From Streptomyces sp. NBC_00539 (GTDB lineage Bacteria; Actinomycetota; Actinomycetes; Streptomycetales; Streptomycetaceae), in NCBI RefSeq assembly GCF_036346105.1, contig NZ_CP107811.1, forward strand, positions 2,610,501 to 2,674,500: a stretch of 64,000 nucleotides of DNA, written 5' to 3'. Shown piece after piece: positions 48,683 to 57,354 of the stretch (positions are counted from its first letter, which is position 1; the number at the start of each line of letters is the position of its first letter). The notes under the pieces were generated by a model. The model was not told where the DNA came from, did not search any database, and saw only the letters and a list, made by a program, of their open reading frames with translations. A program made the translations under genes and the position numbers.

Positions 48683-51307
48683 TCAGCCGTACATGCCGAG
48701 CAGTTGCTCCGCCGACAGTTCGGTCACCGGTTCGGCGGCTGCGCCCGGCAGCGGGAGTTCGAACCACACCGTCTTGCCCCGGTGGGTGCGCCGCGTGCCC
48801 CACCCGGCGGACAGCAGCCCGACCAGTTGGAGCCCGCGGCCGCCCTCGTCGGTGTCGCGGGCCCGGCGCCGGCGCGGCTGCGCCAGGTTCGCGTCCCACA
48901 CCTCGCAGACCAGGGTGCGGTCCAGCAGCAGCCGCAGCCGGATCTCCCCCTCCCCGTACCGCAGGGCGTTGGTCACCAGCTCGCTCACCAGCAGCTCGGT
49001 GGTGTCCAGCAGCCCCTCCAGGCCCCACGCCGGCAGCTTCGCCCGCGCCAGTTCCCGGGCGCGTCCCACCGAGCGGGCCTCGCGCGGCAGCTGCCAGTCC
49101 CCGACCGCGTCGACCGGGAGCCCCTGCACCCGTGCCATCAACAGCGCGATGTCGTCCTCGCCGTGCCGGGTCTCCAGGGTGTTCAGCACGTGGTCGCAGA
49201 CCTCCTCCAGCGGGCGGGCCGGGTCGGCCAGCGCGTCGCGCAGCCCGCTCAGGCCCTCCTCCAGCGGATGGTCCCGCGATTCGACGAGCCCGTCGGTGTA
49301 CAGGGCGAGCAGGGCCCCCTCGGGGAGGTCGATCTCCACCTCCTCGAACGGTTCGCCGCCCACGCCCAGCGGCATCCCGGGCGGCACCTCCAGCAGCAGC
49401 CCGGGCCGGGGCGCGACGCCCTCCTCGGGGGGTTCGACCAGGACCGGCGGCATGTGGCCGGCGTTGGCGATGGTGCAGCGCCGGGTCACCGGGTCGTAGA
49501 CGGCGTAGACGCAGGTGGCGAGGTAGACCTCCGAGCGGTCGGCGTCGCGCGAGTGCAGCGCCGCCCGCGAGGCCTGCTGTGCGCCTCCGGGGGCGCCGAG
49601 GCCGCGGGCGACCTCGTCCAGCGCGGAGAGCACCTCGGCCGGCTCCAGGTCCAGCAGGGCCAGTGTCCGTACGGCGGTCCGCAGTTCACCCATCGCGACG
49701 GCGGCGCGCAGCCCCCGGCCCATCACGTCCCCGACGACCAGCGCCGTGCGGTGCCCGGGCAGTTCGATGACGTCGAACCAGTCGCCGCCGACCTCGGTCG
49801 CCGCGTTCCCGGGCAGGTAGCGGCAGGCGATGTCCAGGCCGGCCGCCTCGGGGTCGCCGGGGGGCAGCAGGCTCCGCTGGAGGATCAGTGCCCGCTCGTG
49901 CTCGCGCCGGTAGAGGCGGGCGTTGTCGATGCAGACGGCGGCGCGCGCGGCGAGTTCCACCGCGACGGCCCGGTCGCGTTCGCCGAACGGTTCGCTGCCC
50001 TTCGTGCGGGAGAACTGGGCGAGTCCGACCACCGTGTCGTGGGCGAGCATCGGCACGACCAGCGTCGACTGCACGAGGTCGTCGCTCCCGGCACCCTCGA
50101 CGAGCCGGGGCCTGGCCGTCCGCAGGGCCAGCGCGCCCGGCGACCCGGCCGGGTAGCGGTGGACCTCTCCTACGGAGACCAGCGCGCCCGGCCCCGACAG
50201 CGGGGCGTCGGACACGGCGGAGGCGAAGGCCACCCTCCGCAGCGGCGCGGACGGCGCGCGCCCGGAGCCCTGCCCGGGCACGGCCGGCAGCTCCCGCCGC
50301 CGGCCCTGCGGCCGGGCCGGGCGGTCGTCGTCGCCGAGCAGCAGCCCCTGGTAGAGGTCGACCGCGGCCAGGTCGCAGAAGCCGGGGACGGTGACGTCGA
50401 GGAGTTCCCGGGCGGTGGTCTCCAGGTCGAGGGAGTTGCCGATCCGGTGCCCGGCCTCGTTGAGGAGGGCGAGGTTGCGCCGGACCCCGGCGGCTTCACG
50501 GGCCGCGAGGTGGCGGCGGGTGACGTCGATGCCGATCCCCGCGATACCGATGGGACTGCCGGTGCCGTCGTGCACCCGGTAGAGGTTGATCGACCAGTGG
50601 CGGTCCTCGCGGCTGCGCGGGGTGGCGCCGGTGATCCGCAGGTCGTTGACGGACTCGCCGGTCTCCAGCACCCGCCGCAGGGCCTCGGCCATCCGGTCGG
50701 CCTCGTGCGGCGGCAGGTAGTCGTGGACCGTGCGGCCCCGGTGCTCCTCGGCCGCGCCGCCGAACACGGTCGCGAAGCGGCGGTTCGCGCGCTGCACCGT
50801 GAGGTCCGTACCGAACAGCAGGAAGCCGAAGGGAGATTGACCGAATATGGCCTGCGAGGCGGCGAGGTCGGATTCGATCCGGCGCAGCTGGCGTACGTCG
50901 ACGACGACGCACAGGGCGGCTCGCCGGCCCGTCTCCGTGCGGGTGGGCATCACGTAGATCTCGGCGACGCCGTGCGCGCCGTCCCCGCCGGGGATGCGGA
51001 AGGGGATGAGGCCGGTCCACTCCTCGCCGTCGAGGATCTCGGCGACCTTGCGGTGACCGCCGGCCCGCAGCTCCGGCGGCATGAAGGCGTCGACCGGGTC
51101 GCGTCCCACCGCCTGCGCGGCGGTCAGCCCGAAGAGCTCCTCGGCGCGCAGACTCCACTGGTCGATGAGACCGTCCGGTCCGATCGAGAAGGAGGCGACT
51201 CTTATGTAGTCATATATCGAGCCAGGCGGGCTGCTGTGCCACAGGGAGTCGTGCCACGTCTCCCCGCGCTCGCGGGCCTGATGTGCCTGTGCAGGTATCT
51301 CGCTCAC
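48683..51307 (-). CDS. PAS-GAF-SpoIIE phosphatase-HATPase regulatory protein
   Basis: The GTG at 51307 follows GGAGGGG by 8 nt; 874 residues. Domains in order: PAS at about 30-130, PAS with PAC at about 150-265 (SPIGIAGIGIDVTRR), GAF at about 275-455, PP2C/SpoIIE phosphatase at about 480-690 (TEVGGDWFDVIEL, VVGDVMGRGLRAA, LYTDGLVE, EDDIALLMARV). The C-terminal RsbW-like HATPase is at about 725-850 (LVSELVTNALRYGEGEIRLR, DEGGRGLQLVG). It thus joins an anti-anti-sigma phosphatase and an anti-sigma-type kinase domain. It is soluble; the ligand is unknown. Confidence 0.92.
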   Translation of the reverse strand: MSEIPAQAHQARERGETWHDSLWHSSPPGSIYDYIRVASFSIGPDGLIDQWSLRAEELFGLTAAQAVGRDPVDAFMPPELRAGGHRKVAEILDGEEWTGLIPFRIPGGDGAHGVAEIYVMPTRTETGRRAALCVVVDVRQLRRIESDLAASQAIFGQSPFGFLLFGTDLTVQRANRRFATVFGGAAEEHRGRTVHDYLPPHEADRMAEALRRVLETGESVNDLRITGATPRSREDRHWSINLYRVHDGTGSPIGIAGIGIDVTRRHLAAREAAGVRRNLALLNEAGHRIGNSLDLETTARELLDVTVPGFCDLAAVDLYQGLLLGDDDRPARPQGRRRELPAVPGQGSGRAPSAPLRRVAFASAVSDAPLSGPGALVSVGEVHRYPAGSPGALALRTARPRLVEGAGSDDLVQSTLVVPMLAHDTVVGLAQFSRTKGSEPFGERDRAVAVELAARAAVCIDNARLYRREHERALILQRSLLPPGDPEAAGLDIACRYLPGNAATEVGGDWFDVIELPGHRTALVVGDVMGRGLRAAVAMGELRTAVRTLALLDLEPAEVLSALDEVARGLGAPGGAQQASRAALHSRDADRSEVYLATCVYAVYDPVTRRCTIANAGHMPPVLVEPPEEGVAPRPGLLLEVPPGMPLGVGGEPFEEVEIDLPEGALLALYTDGLVESRDHPLEEGLSGLRDALADPARPLEEVCDHVLNTLETRHGEDDIALLMARVQGLPVDAVGDWQLPREARSVGRARELARAKLPAWGLEGLLDTTELLVSELVTNALRYGEGEIRLRLLLDRTLVCEVWDANLAQPRRRRARDTDEGGRGLQLVGLLSAGWGTRRTHRGKTVWFELPLPGAAAEPVTELSAEQLLGMYG

Positions 51308-51456
51308 GCGACCGTCCCCTCCAGCTCACCGCAACCGGACCGGCCATGACCGAAGTATTCAGCACCACGGCCCGGGACGGCACGGCGTTCACGATCACAA
51401 AAAGGTCCCGTTGTTTTTGAGCCATTGTGGATGGTGGTCGGCAACCCTTCTCCTTG

Positions 51457-52008
51457 TTACTCACCAGGAAGTGCCAACTCGAACCACACGGTCTTGCCCG
51501 ACTTCCCGTGCCGCGTGCCCCAGCGGCGCGCCGACATGGCCACGAGGTGCAGGCCCCGGCCTCCCTCGTCGTCGGGGTTCGCGACCCGCTCACGGGGCGG
51601 ATCCGGAAGCGGATCGGAAACCTCCACGATAAGCGCCGGACCCGTGGCGGTGTCCCCGGTGTCGGGTCCGCGCCTCTCCAGGCGCACGCCGATGGGGCCG
51701 GAAGCGTAGCGCAGGGAGTTGGTCACCAGCTCGCTGACCAGCAAGACGGTGACGTCACCGACGGAGTCCAGACCCCAGGCGCGCAGCTTTCCGCGCACGG
51801 CGTGGCGAGCGGTGCGGACGGAACCGGGCTCGGCCGGGAAGGCCCACTCGGCGCACTCACCGTCTGTGTCGATCACGCCGATCACTTCCCGGGCCGCGGC
51901 GACCCCAGTCGGGTTCAGCAGGGACGTTTCGGAGACGAGATACGGATTAATAGCGACATACCCGATATCCGAGGCGTCGTACCACGCGTTCGTCCACCAC
52001 CGGCGCAC
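51457..52008 (-). CDS. RsbW-like ATP-binding (HATPase_c_2) protein
   Basis: The protein has 183 residues and a GTG start with only a weak ribosome-binding site. The N-terminus VRRWWTNAWYDASDIGYVAI is an unusual 60-residue extension before the kinase core. N box LLVSELVTNSLRYASG, G1 region NPDDEGGRGLHLVAMSARR, then HGKSGKTVWFELALPG. It lies 149 nt before the larger protein whose last domain has the same pattern. It probably binds an anti-sigma-antagonist or a sigma factor. The partner is not encoded beside it. Confidence 0.85.
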   Translation of the reverse strand: MRRWWTNAWYDASDIGYVAINPYLVSETSLLNPTGVAAAREVIGVIDTDGECAEWAFPAEPGSVRTARHAVRGKLRAWGLDSVGDVTVLLVSELVTNSLRYASGPIGVRLERRGPDTGDTATGPALIVEVSDPLPDPPRERVANPDDEGGRGLHLVAMSARRWGTRHGKSGKTVWFELALPGE

Positions 52009-52077
52009 TGTGGCGCAGACGGCCTACAGCGCGAGCCGCCGTGCGCCCCTCGGCGAAGGAAAGCCCCCGAAGTGCCC

Positions 52078-52482
52078 TCAGTCGCGCCCGCGCAGGGACA
52101 GGCGGCGGCCGGCTTCCGCGACGGCCGGGCGGTCCTGGTCGAGCCAGTCCACACAGTCCAGCTCGTCCGGGCCCAGCCAGCGCAGTTCGTCGTGGTCCTC
52201 CAGTGGCGCCGGCACCCCCGACAGCAGCCGGGCCGTCCACACGTGCAGGACCAGGCCGGGCCCGAGCGGCCACTCGCCCGGGATCCGCTCCAGCGCCTCG
52301 GTCTCCACGCCGAGCTCCTCGCGCAGTTCGCGCACCAGCGCCTCGGGGACCGACTCGCCCGGTTCGGTCTTCCCGCCCGGGAGTTCCCACCGGCCGGCCA
52401 CCTCGGGGGGCGCGCTGCGCCGGGCCGCCAGCAGGCGCCCGTCATGACAAAGGGCTCCGCCCACGACCACGCGTACAGTCAT
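52078..52482 (-). CDS. Nudix hydrolase, MutT-like
   Basis: The protein has 134 residues. The Nudix box GGKTEPGESVPEALVRELRE followed by ELGVE is complete, with metal-binding glutamates. The layout (VGGALCHDGRLLAARRSAPP, GRWELPGGK) matches MutT/8-oxo-dGTP diphosphatases. It probably cleans oxidised nucleotides; other nucleoside diphosphate substrates are possible. Confidence 0.9.
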   Translation of the reverse strand: MTVRVVVGGALCHDGRLLAARRSAPPEVAGRWELPGGKTEPGESVPEALVRELREELGVETEALERIPGEWPLGPGLVLHVWTARLLSGVPAPLEDHDELRWLGPDELDCVDWLDQDRPAVAEAGRRLSLRGRD

Positions 52483-52580
52483 GGGCCGAGCCTATGCCAG
52501 TGCGCCGGCGGGGCCGGCGCCCGGTTGGTCACTCGGTTCCTCGCTCGCTCCGTCGTTCGGTCCGTCGCTCAGTTGGCCAC

Positions 52581-52775
52581 TCAGTTCGTCGTCGCGGTCT
52601 TGGTGTCCTGACCGACCCGCTCGACCCAGTAGAGCTGCTTGTGTCCTCGGTCTTCGAGACTGTCGGCGACCTTCTGGGCCTCGGCCTCGGAGGCGTACCG
52701 GCCCACCCGGTAGCGGTTGCCGTTGTCGTCCTGACGTATGACCAGCCATGAGAGCAGGGCACCGCTGTCGTTCAT
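52581..52775 (-). CDS. Small SPOR-like domain protein
   Basis: The protein has 64 residues, an ATG start and GGAGG upstream. The sequence SWLVIRQDDNGNRYRVGRYA, then SEAEAQKVADSLEDRGHKQL, has the beta-alpha-beta pattern of a lone SPOR unit. It lacks a signal peptide or anchor, so if it binds denuded glycan it would need export by another route. Cytosolic relatives are common in Streptomyces. The region between its stop and the nudix gene contains degenerate GTCGCTCAGTT-type repeats. Confidence 0.8.
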   Translation of the reverse strand: MNDSGALLSWLVIRQDDNGNRYRVGRYASEAEAQKVADSLEDRGHKQLYWVERVGQDTKTATTN

Positions 52776-53011
52776 CGCGTTTCACCCTCCGCCGATGTGC
52801 CTGCCCGGGAAACCGCATTGCGCATATGCCGGAGCCTACGCCCGACCTTTACTGAGCGGATACGGTTTTTCACGAAGAGGCACCTGGCAGGCGTACGCAT
52901 CCGGCCACGCGTGCGAACACACCGTGCGTACACCGGCGCACATCCAGTGCCGCGGGGTCACACGGCGCACCACCCGGCGGGCGTCGCGCGCAGCGCGAGC
53001 CGGTCCGCCGG

Positions 53012-53764
53012 CTACCGCACGGGCAGGTGGTAGGCCAGCCGGTAACGGTCCGCCGGAACGACCACGTCGGCGGTCTCGACGGCCAGCCCGGAGGCGTAGT
53101 AGGTGCGGCTCACCACCAGGACCACGTGCCCCGGGACGCCGCCCAGCAGGGAGATCTCCTCCGCGAGGCCCGGGCGCGCCCCGACCTCCTCCACCACGTT
53201 GTCCACGACGACGTCGATCGCGGCCATCCGCTCCACCACCCCGGACCCGGCCAGCGGCCCCTCCTCGGGCAGCATCACCGGGGTCCGGCCGGTCACGGCC
53301 AGGGGCTCCCAGGAGGTGGAGAGCATCATCGCCTCCCCCGCGTCGCGGAAGACGTACCGCGTCCGCATCACCCTGTCCCCCGGCGCGACGCCCAGCCGCT
53401 TGGCGATCTCCGGCGGGGCGTCGGCCTGATCGCTGTTCGACTCCCACGTGCCGCGGGCCGCCGCGTCCGCCTGCTCCTGGCGGAACGGCGTGGACGGGCC
53501 GCCGGTGCGGTAGCCGGAGCGGGCGACCCGGCGCGGCACGGGCTGTTCGCGCACGTACGTACCGGAGCCGGAGCGGCCCTCCACGAGCCCCTCCGCCATG
53601 AGCACCTTGCGTGCCTCCAGCGCCACGGTGTCGGACACCCCGTACTCCTCGCGGATGCGGGCCTGCGAGGGGAGCCGGGCGTGCGGGGGCAGGGACCCAT
53701 CGACGATCTTCCGTCGCAGATCACCGGCGACGCGCAGATAGGCCGGCTGCTCACCGAAAGTCAC
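53012..53764 (-). CDS. GntR family transcriptional regulator (HutC/UTRA type)
   Basis: The protein has 250 residues and a GTG start. The winged helix (about 5-75; LRRKIVDGSLPPHARLPSQA, SDTVALEARKVLMAEGLVEG) is followed by SGSGTYVREQPV. The UTRA effector domain fills the rest (VMRTRYVFRDAGEAMMLSTS; RTYYASGLAVETADVVVPAD). It binds a small-molecule effector and controls unknown genes. The 236 nt on its stop side and 141 nt before its start hold no gene. Confidence 0.9.
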   Translation of the reverse strand: MTFGEQPAYLRVAGDLRRKIVDGSLPPHARLPSQARIREEYGVSDTVALEARKVLMAEGLVEGRSGSGTYVREQPVPRRVARSGYRTGGPSTPFRQEQADAAARGTWESNSDQADAPPEIAKRLGVAPGDRVMRTRYVFRDAGEAMMLSTSWEPLAVTGRTPVMLPEEGPLAGSGVVERMAAIDVVVDNVVEEVGARPGLAEEISLLGGVPGHVVLVVSRTYYASGLAVETADVVVPADRYRLAYHLPVR

Positions 53765-53905
53765 TGGCCACTCCCATCAGGTTGACAGACAGCTACAGCC
53801 TGGCAACCGATGGTTGTGCGCCGCAACCAAGGGCCAGAGTTTCACCCGAAGTGATGAAGGCAGGTCACTCAAACCCATTACCGTGCGTGACTCACCGACG
53901 CGCCG

Positions 53906-55084
53906 TCACACGCGCTCGGCCGACGGACCCTTCGCGGGACCGCCGCCACCCTGGCCACCCGGACCGCCCGGGCCCGACCGCAGCCACTGCGGAACCTCCG
54001 TCGAGAGTCCGTACGCCCCGCGCAACGCCTTCTCCGAGTCGATCGTGACCGCCTCCACCGCCCGGTCCCACGCCTCCTCGAACTGGTCCGGGGTCGTCGC
54101 CGCCGCCGCCCGCCGCCACTCCTTGCGCGCCGCCTCGACCTCCCTGAGCCGCGCGGCCGCCGCGGCCGCCCCCTCGGGGCGCGCAGACGGGACGGCGCCC
54201 AGCATCCGCGACTCCTCCCCCAGCGCCGCCTCGACCTCCCGCGCCCAGATCCGGTACTGCGCGAACGCGCCGTCGACGTCCTCCTCGGGCTCGCGCCCCA
54301 CCGCCTGGTCGGCCGCGTTCATCGCCCGCAGGAACGTCACCTGGTCCGGCCTCAGGGCCCCCTCGTCCTTGCGCAGGCTGCCCCGGTGCTCCCGGGACGA
54401 GGTGCCTATGACGCACACCAGCCGCCGGTCGCCGAGCCGCCACGCCTCGCGCGAGGGGGCGAAGTAGTACATCTCGGCGTAAGCGGGCACCGCCCAGCTG
54501 TCCATGGCGTACGCGTCCTGCGCCTTCCAGCACGCGGCCGTGGCCTGCTCCTTGAGCCGCTCCGCACCGGGGAAGGAGCCGTCCTTCATGGGGCCCGAGG
54601 ACGTCACCTCCGCGTGGTGCACGCCCGCGCAGGGCGTCCGGTAGGCGACCGCGCGCCCGGCGAGCAGGTCGCCGCCGGGGACGTTGAAGCAGTCGCCGGG
54701 CCGCAGGGCGTCCATGTCAGTCAGCCGGCCCTCGACGTGCGCGCGGGCACTCTGCGCGCCCAGGCGCCGGAAGAAGGGGTCGGCGTACCGGCCCGTGGCG
54801 TAGACCAGGACCGCGCTCATCAGCAGGGACACCACCAGGCCCACCACGGCCAGCGCCTTGCCGCGGTCGCCCTTGCGCGCGATCTGTACCAGCGCGACGA
54901 CGGCGAAGACCACGCCCAGCGGCGGCAGGCAGAGCAGCCCGACCGGCAGCGAGGCGGCGGCGAAGCCGTTGAGGGCGGGCGGCAGCGGGGCCGCCGCGGG
55001 CGAGCCCCACACCGAGGGAGGGGACGGCGGGGGCCAGTGGTGGCCCGGACCGGTGGGCGGGAACGGTGGGGGCGGAGTGGTCAC
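53906..55084 (-). CDS. DUF4190/septum-formation domain membrane protein
   Basis: The GTG at 55084 (VTTPPPPFPPTGPGHHWPPP) gives 392 residues; a GTG at 55105 is another option. A Pro-rich head leads to a DUF4190 pair of helices (AAASLPVGLLCLPPLGVVFA; AVVGLVVSLLMSAVLVYATG). An extracytoplasmic septum_form domain with conserved Cys follows (RPGDCFNVPG; RTPCAGVHHAEV; TAACWKAQDAY; RLVCVIGT). A charged helical tail closes it (ARLREVEAARKEWRRAAAAT). Disulphides probably stabilise the external domain. A role in envelope or septum biology is suggested only by the domain. Confidence 0.82.
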   Translation of the reverse strand: MTTPPPPFPPTGPGHHWPPPSPPSVWGSPAAAPLPPALNGFAAASLPVGLLCLPPLGVVFAVVALVQIARKGDRGKALAVVGLVVSLLMSAVLVYATGRYADPFFRRLGAQSARAHVEGRLTDMDALRPGDCFNVPGGDLLAGRAVAYRTPCAGVHHAEVTSSGPMKDGSFPGAERLKEQATAACWKAQDAYAMDSWAVPAYAEMYYFAPSREAWRLGDRRLVCVIGTSSREHRGSLRKDEGALRPDQVTFLRAMNAADQAVGREPEEDVDGAFAQYRIWAREVEAALGEESRMLGAVPSARPEGAAAAAARLREVEAARKEWRRAAAATTPDQFEEAWDRAVEAVTIDSEKALRGAYGLSTEVPQWLRSGPGGPGGQGGGGPAKGPSAERV

Positions 55085-55200
55085 GGGGGGCGGTGCTCCA
55101 TACACAAGGGCGCGCGGGGTGCGAACGAATGCGCGCATCGTACGAGGCAGGGGCGGCTCGTTCGCCGGTGGGGCCGGGCGCGGACACGTAACATCCGCAC

Positions 55201-56307
55201 ATGACCCACGAACTGCCGGGCTACGTATGCCCCTTGGACGGAACGCGGGCGGACGTGGCGACCGCGCGGTGGTGCTGCCCGGCGTGCGGCGGCCCCTGGG
55301 ACCTCGACTTCACGCCGGACCCGGCCGCGCCGCTGGAACCGGCGGCCGGTCCCTGGTCGTTGTGGCGGTACGCGCCCGTGCTGCCGCTTTCCGGGGAGGT
55401 CCCCGTCTCGCTCGGCGAGGGGCACACCCCGCTGGTGCCGCTGACGGACCGGATCCGGGCCAAGCTCGACTTCCTGATGCCGACGCTGTCCTTCAAGGAC
55501 CGGGGCACGGTGATGCTGGTGGAACTGGCCCGCAGGCTCGGGCCCGAGCGGGTGGTCGCGGACAGCAGCGGCAACGCGGGGACGGCGTTCGCGGCGTACT
55601 GCGCGCGGGCCGGGCTGCCCTGTGAGGTCTTCGTGCCGGAAGGCACCGCGGAGAAGAAGACCGAGCGGATGCGGGCCCACGGCGCGGCCGTCCGGGTCGT
55701 GCCGGGCGGGCGCGAGGCGGCGGCGCGGGCGGCGCGGGAGGCCGCCGACGAGCCGGGGGTCTTCTACGCGAGCCACGTCTTCAACCCGTACTTCCTGCAC
55801 GGGACGAAGACGTACGTGTACGAGGTCTGGGAGGAGCTCGGGGGCCGGCTCCCCGAGGTGCTGGTGGTGCCTGTGGGCAACGGCACGCTGCTGCTGGGCG
55901 CGGCGCTGGCGGCGGAGGAACTGGCGCGGCGCGGGGTACGGCCGCCGGCGCTGATCGGCGTCCAGGCGGAGGCGGTGGCCCCGCTGGCGGCGGCGTTCGC
56001 TGCGGGCGCGCAGGACGCGGAGCCGGTGGCGCAGCGGCCGACCCTGGCGGAGGGCATCGCGATCCCGGCCCCGCCGCGGGCGCGGCAGATCCTGGCAGCG
56101 GTCCGCCGGTCGGGCGGCGCCATCGTGACGGTCCCGGACGACCGCCTCCGCGCGGCGCGCGCCGACCTCGCCCGGCGCGGTCTCTCGGTCGAGCCCACAG
56201 CTGCCGCCTGCTGGGCGGCGGTCGCCCCCTCCTCACCCGCCGACCTCCTCCGCTCCCGCACGGCGGTCCTCCCCCTGTGCGGAGCAGCCACCTCCGGGCC
56301 GGCCTAG
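55201..56307 (+). CDS. Threonine synthase-like PLP enzyme
   Basis: The protein has 368 residues. An N-terminal zinc-ribbon-like segment (YVCPLDGT and RWCCPACGGPWDLDF) is followed by the beta-family PLP fold. The PLP lysine is in LSFKDRGTVML, the phosphate-binding loop is NAG-type (DSSGNAGTAFAAYCARAGLP), and PVGNGTLLLGAALAAEELAR is the glycine-rich loop. It resembles the shorter archaeal-type ThrC but lacks the phosphate-binding details needed for a firm call. Cysteate synthase-like or diaminopropionate reactions are alternatives. Confidence 0.82.
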   Translation: MTHELPGYVCPLDGTRADVATARWCCPACGGPWDLDFTPDPAAPLEPAAGPWSLWRYAPVLPLSGEVPVSLGEGHTPLVPLTDRIRAKLDFLMPTLSFKDRGTVMLVELARRLGPERVVADSSGNAGTAFAAYCARAGLPCEVFVPEGTAEKKTERMRAHGAAVRVVPGGREAAARAAREAADEPGVFYASHVFNPYFLHGTKTYVYEVWEELGGRLPEVLVVPVGNGTLLLGAALAAEELARRGVRPPALIGVQAEAVAPLAAAFAAGAQDAEPVAQRPTLAEGIAIPAPPRARQILAAVRRSGGAIVTVPDDRLRAARADLARRGLSVEPTAAACWAAVAPSSPADLLRSRTAVLPLCGAATSGPA

Positions 56308-56345
56308 GCCCCACCTCCGCTTGAGGCGCGAGCGACCCAGGCCCG

Positions 56346-56375
56346 CCCGACACCGCACCTCGCCGCGGTGTCGGG
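56346..56375. terminator. Hairpin after the threonine synthase-like gene
   Basis: An 11-bp perfect stem CCCGACACCGC/GCGGTGTCGGG with an 8-nt loop, 38 nt past the stop. Confidence 0.75.
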
Positions 56376-56514
56376 GGCGCCGGGGTCCGAAAACCCGGGG
56401 TCCGAACCCGGTCCGGCCCGGGCCGCCCCGCGCAGCGGTGGCGCACCCCGGCAGCCGCACGACCGCGTCGGAAAATGGCCAGCCCCACCACCCCCCTTCT
56501 GGTGGACTGACCCC

Positions 56515-57324
56515 ATGACAGCCACCCGCGCCACCGCCGCCGCGTTCGCCGCTCTGCACACCCCCGCCCGCCCCCTGGCCCTCGCCAACGCCTGGGACGT
56601 CGCCAGCGCCCGCCTCGTCGAGGCCGCCGGGGCCGCCGCCGTGGCCACCACCAGCGCCGGCGTCGCCTGGTCCCTCGGCGCGCCCGACGGCGACGCCCTC
56701 GCCCGCGACCGCGCGCTCGACCTCATCGCCCGCGTGGCCGCCGCCGTCTCCGTGCCCGTCACCGCCGACATCGAGGGCGGCTTCGCCGCCGACCCCGCCG
56801 GCGTCGGCGAGACCGTCACCGGGGTCCTGGCCGCCGGCGCGGTGGGGATCAACATCGAGGACGGCAACCGCGCCCCCGCCGACCACGCCGCCCGCATCGC
56901 CGCCGCCCGCGCCGCCGCGGAGGCCGCCGGGATCCCCCTCTTCATCAACGCCCGCGTGGACACGTACCTCTTCGGCCTCGGCGAACCGCACACCCGCCTC
57001 GACGAGACCCTCGCCCGCGCCGCCGCCTACCTCCGCGCCGGCGCCTCCGGCATCTTCGTCCCGGGCGTCACCGACCCCTCCACCATCGCGGAACTCGCCA
57101 AGGGCATCGACGCCCCGCTCAACGTCCTCGTCGGCCCCGGCGCCCCGGCCGTCGCCGAACTCGGCGCCCTCGGCGCGGCCCGCGTCAGCCTCGGGTCCGG
57201 GGTGGCCGAGGCCGCGTACGCCGTCGTCCGCCGCGCCACCGAGGAGCTGCTCACCGCCGGAACCTACGAGACGCTCGGCGGCTCCCTCCCATACGGCGAG
57301 CTGAACGCCCTGCTCAAGGGCTGA
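56515..57324 (+). CDS. Isocitrate lyase/PEP mutase family protein
   Basis: The protein has 269 residues, an ATG start, and a TIM barrel. It retains the family elements ALANAWDVASARLVEAAG (binding loop), PVTADIEGGF (metal Asp/Glu) and NIEDGNR (in place of the IEDQ/IEDQVxPKKCG gate loop), and FINARVDTYLFG. The classical KKCG catalytic loop is missing, so lyase chemistry as in isocitrate or methylisocitrate lyase is unlikely. Carboxyphosphonoenolpyruvate-mutase-like or oxaloacetate-related activity remains possible. Confidence 0.85.
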   Translation: MTATRATAAAFAALHTPARPLALANAWDVASARLVEAAGAAAVATTSAGVAWSLGAPDGDALARDRALDLIARVAAAVSVPVTADIEGGFAADPAGVGETVTGVLAAGAVGINIEDGNRAPADHAARIAAARAAAEAAGIPLFINARVDTYLFGLGEPHTRLDETLARAAAYLRAGASGIFVPGVTDPSTIAELAKGIDAPLNVLVGPGAPAVAELGALGAARVSLGSGVAEAAYAVVRRATEELLTAGTYETLGGSLPYGELNALLKG

Positions 57325-57354
57325 CCCCCGGGCGCACCACCGTAGGCTCCTGAC

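Noticed and set aside
48443-51349. A 968-codon + strand open frame opposite the SpoIIE-domain protein
   Set aside because: Antisense shadow; the minus strand has a complete multi-domain protein with all motifs.
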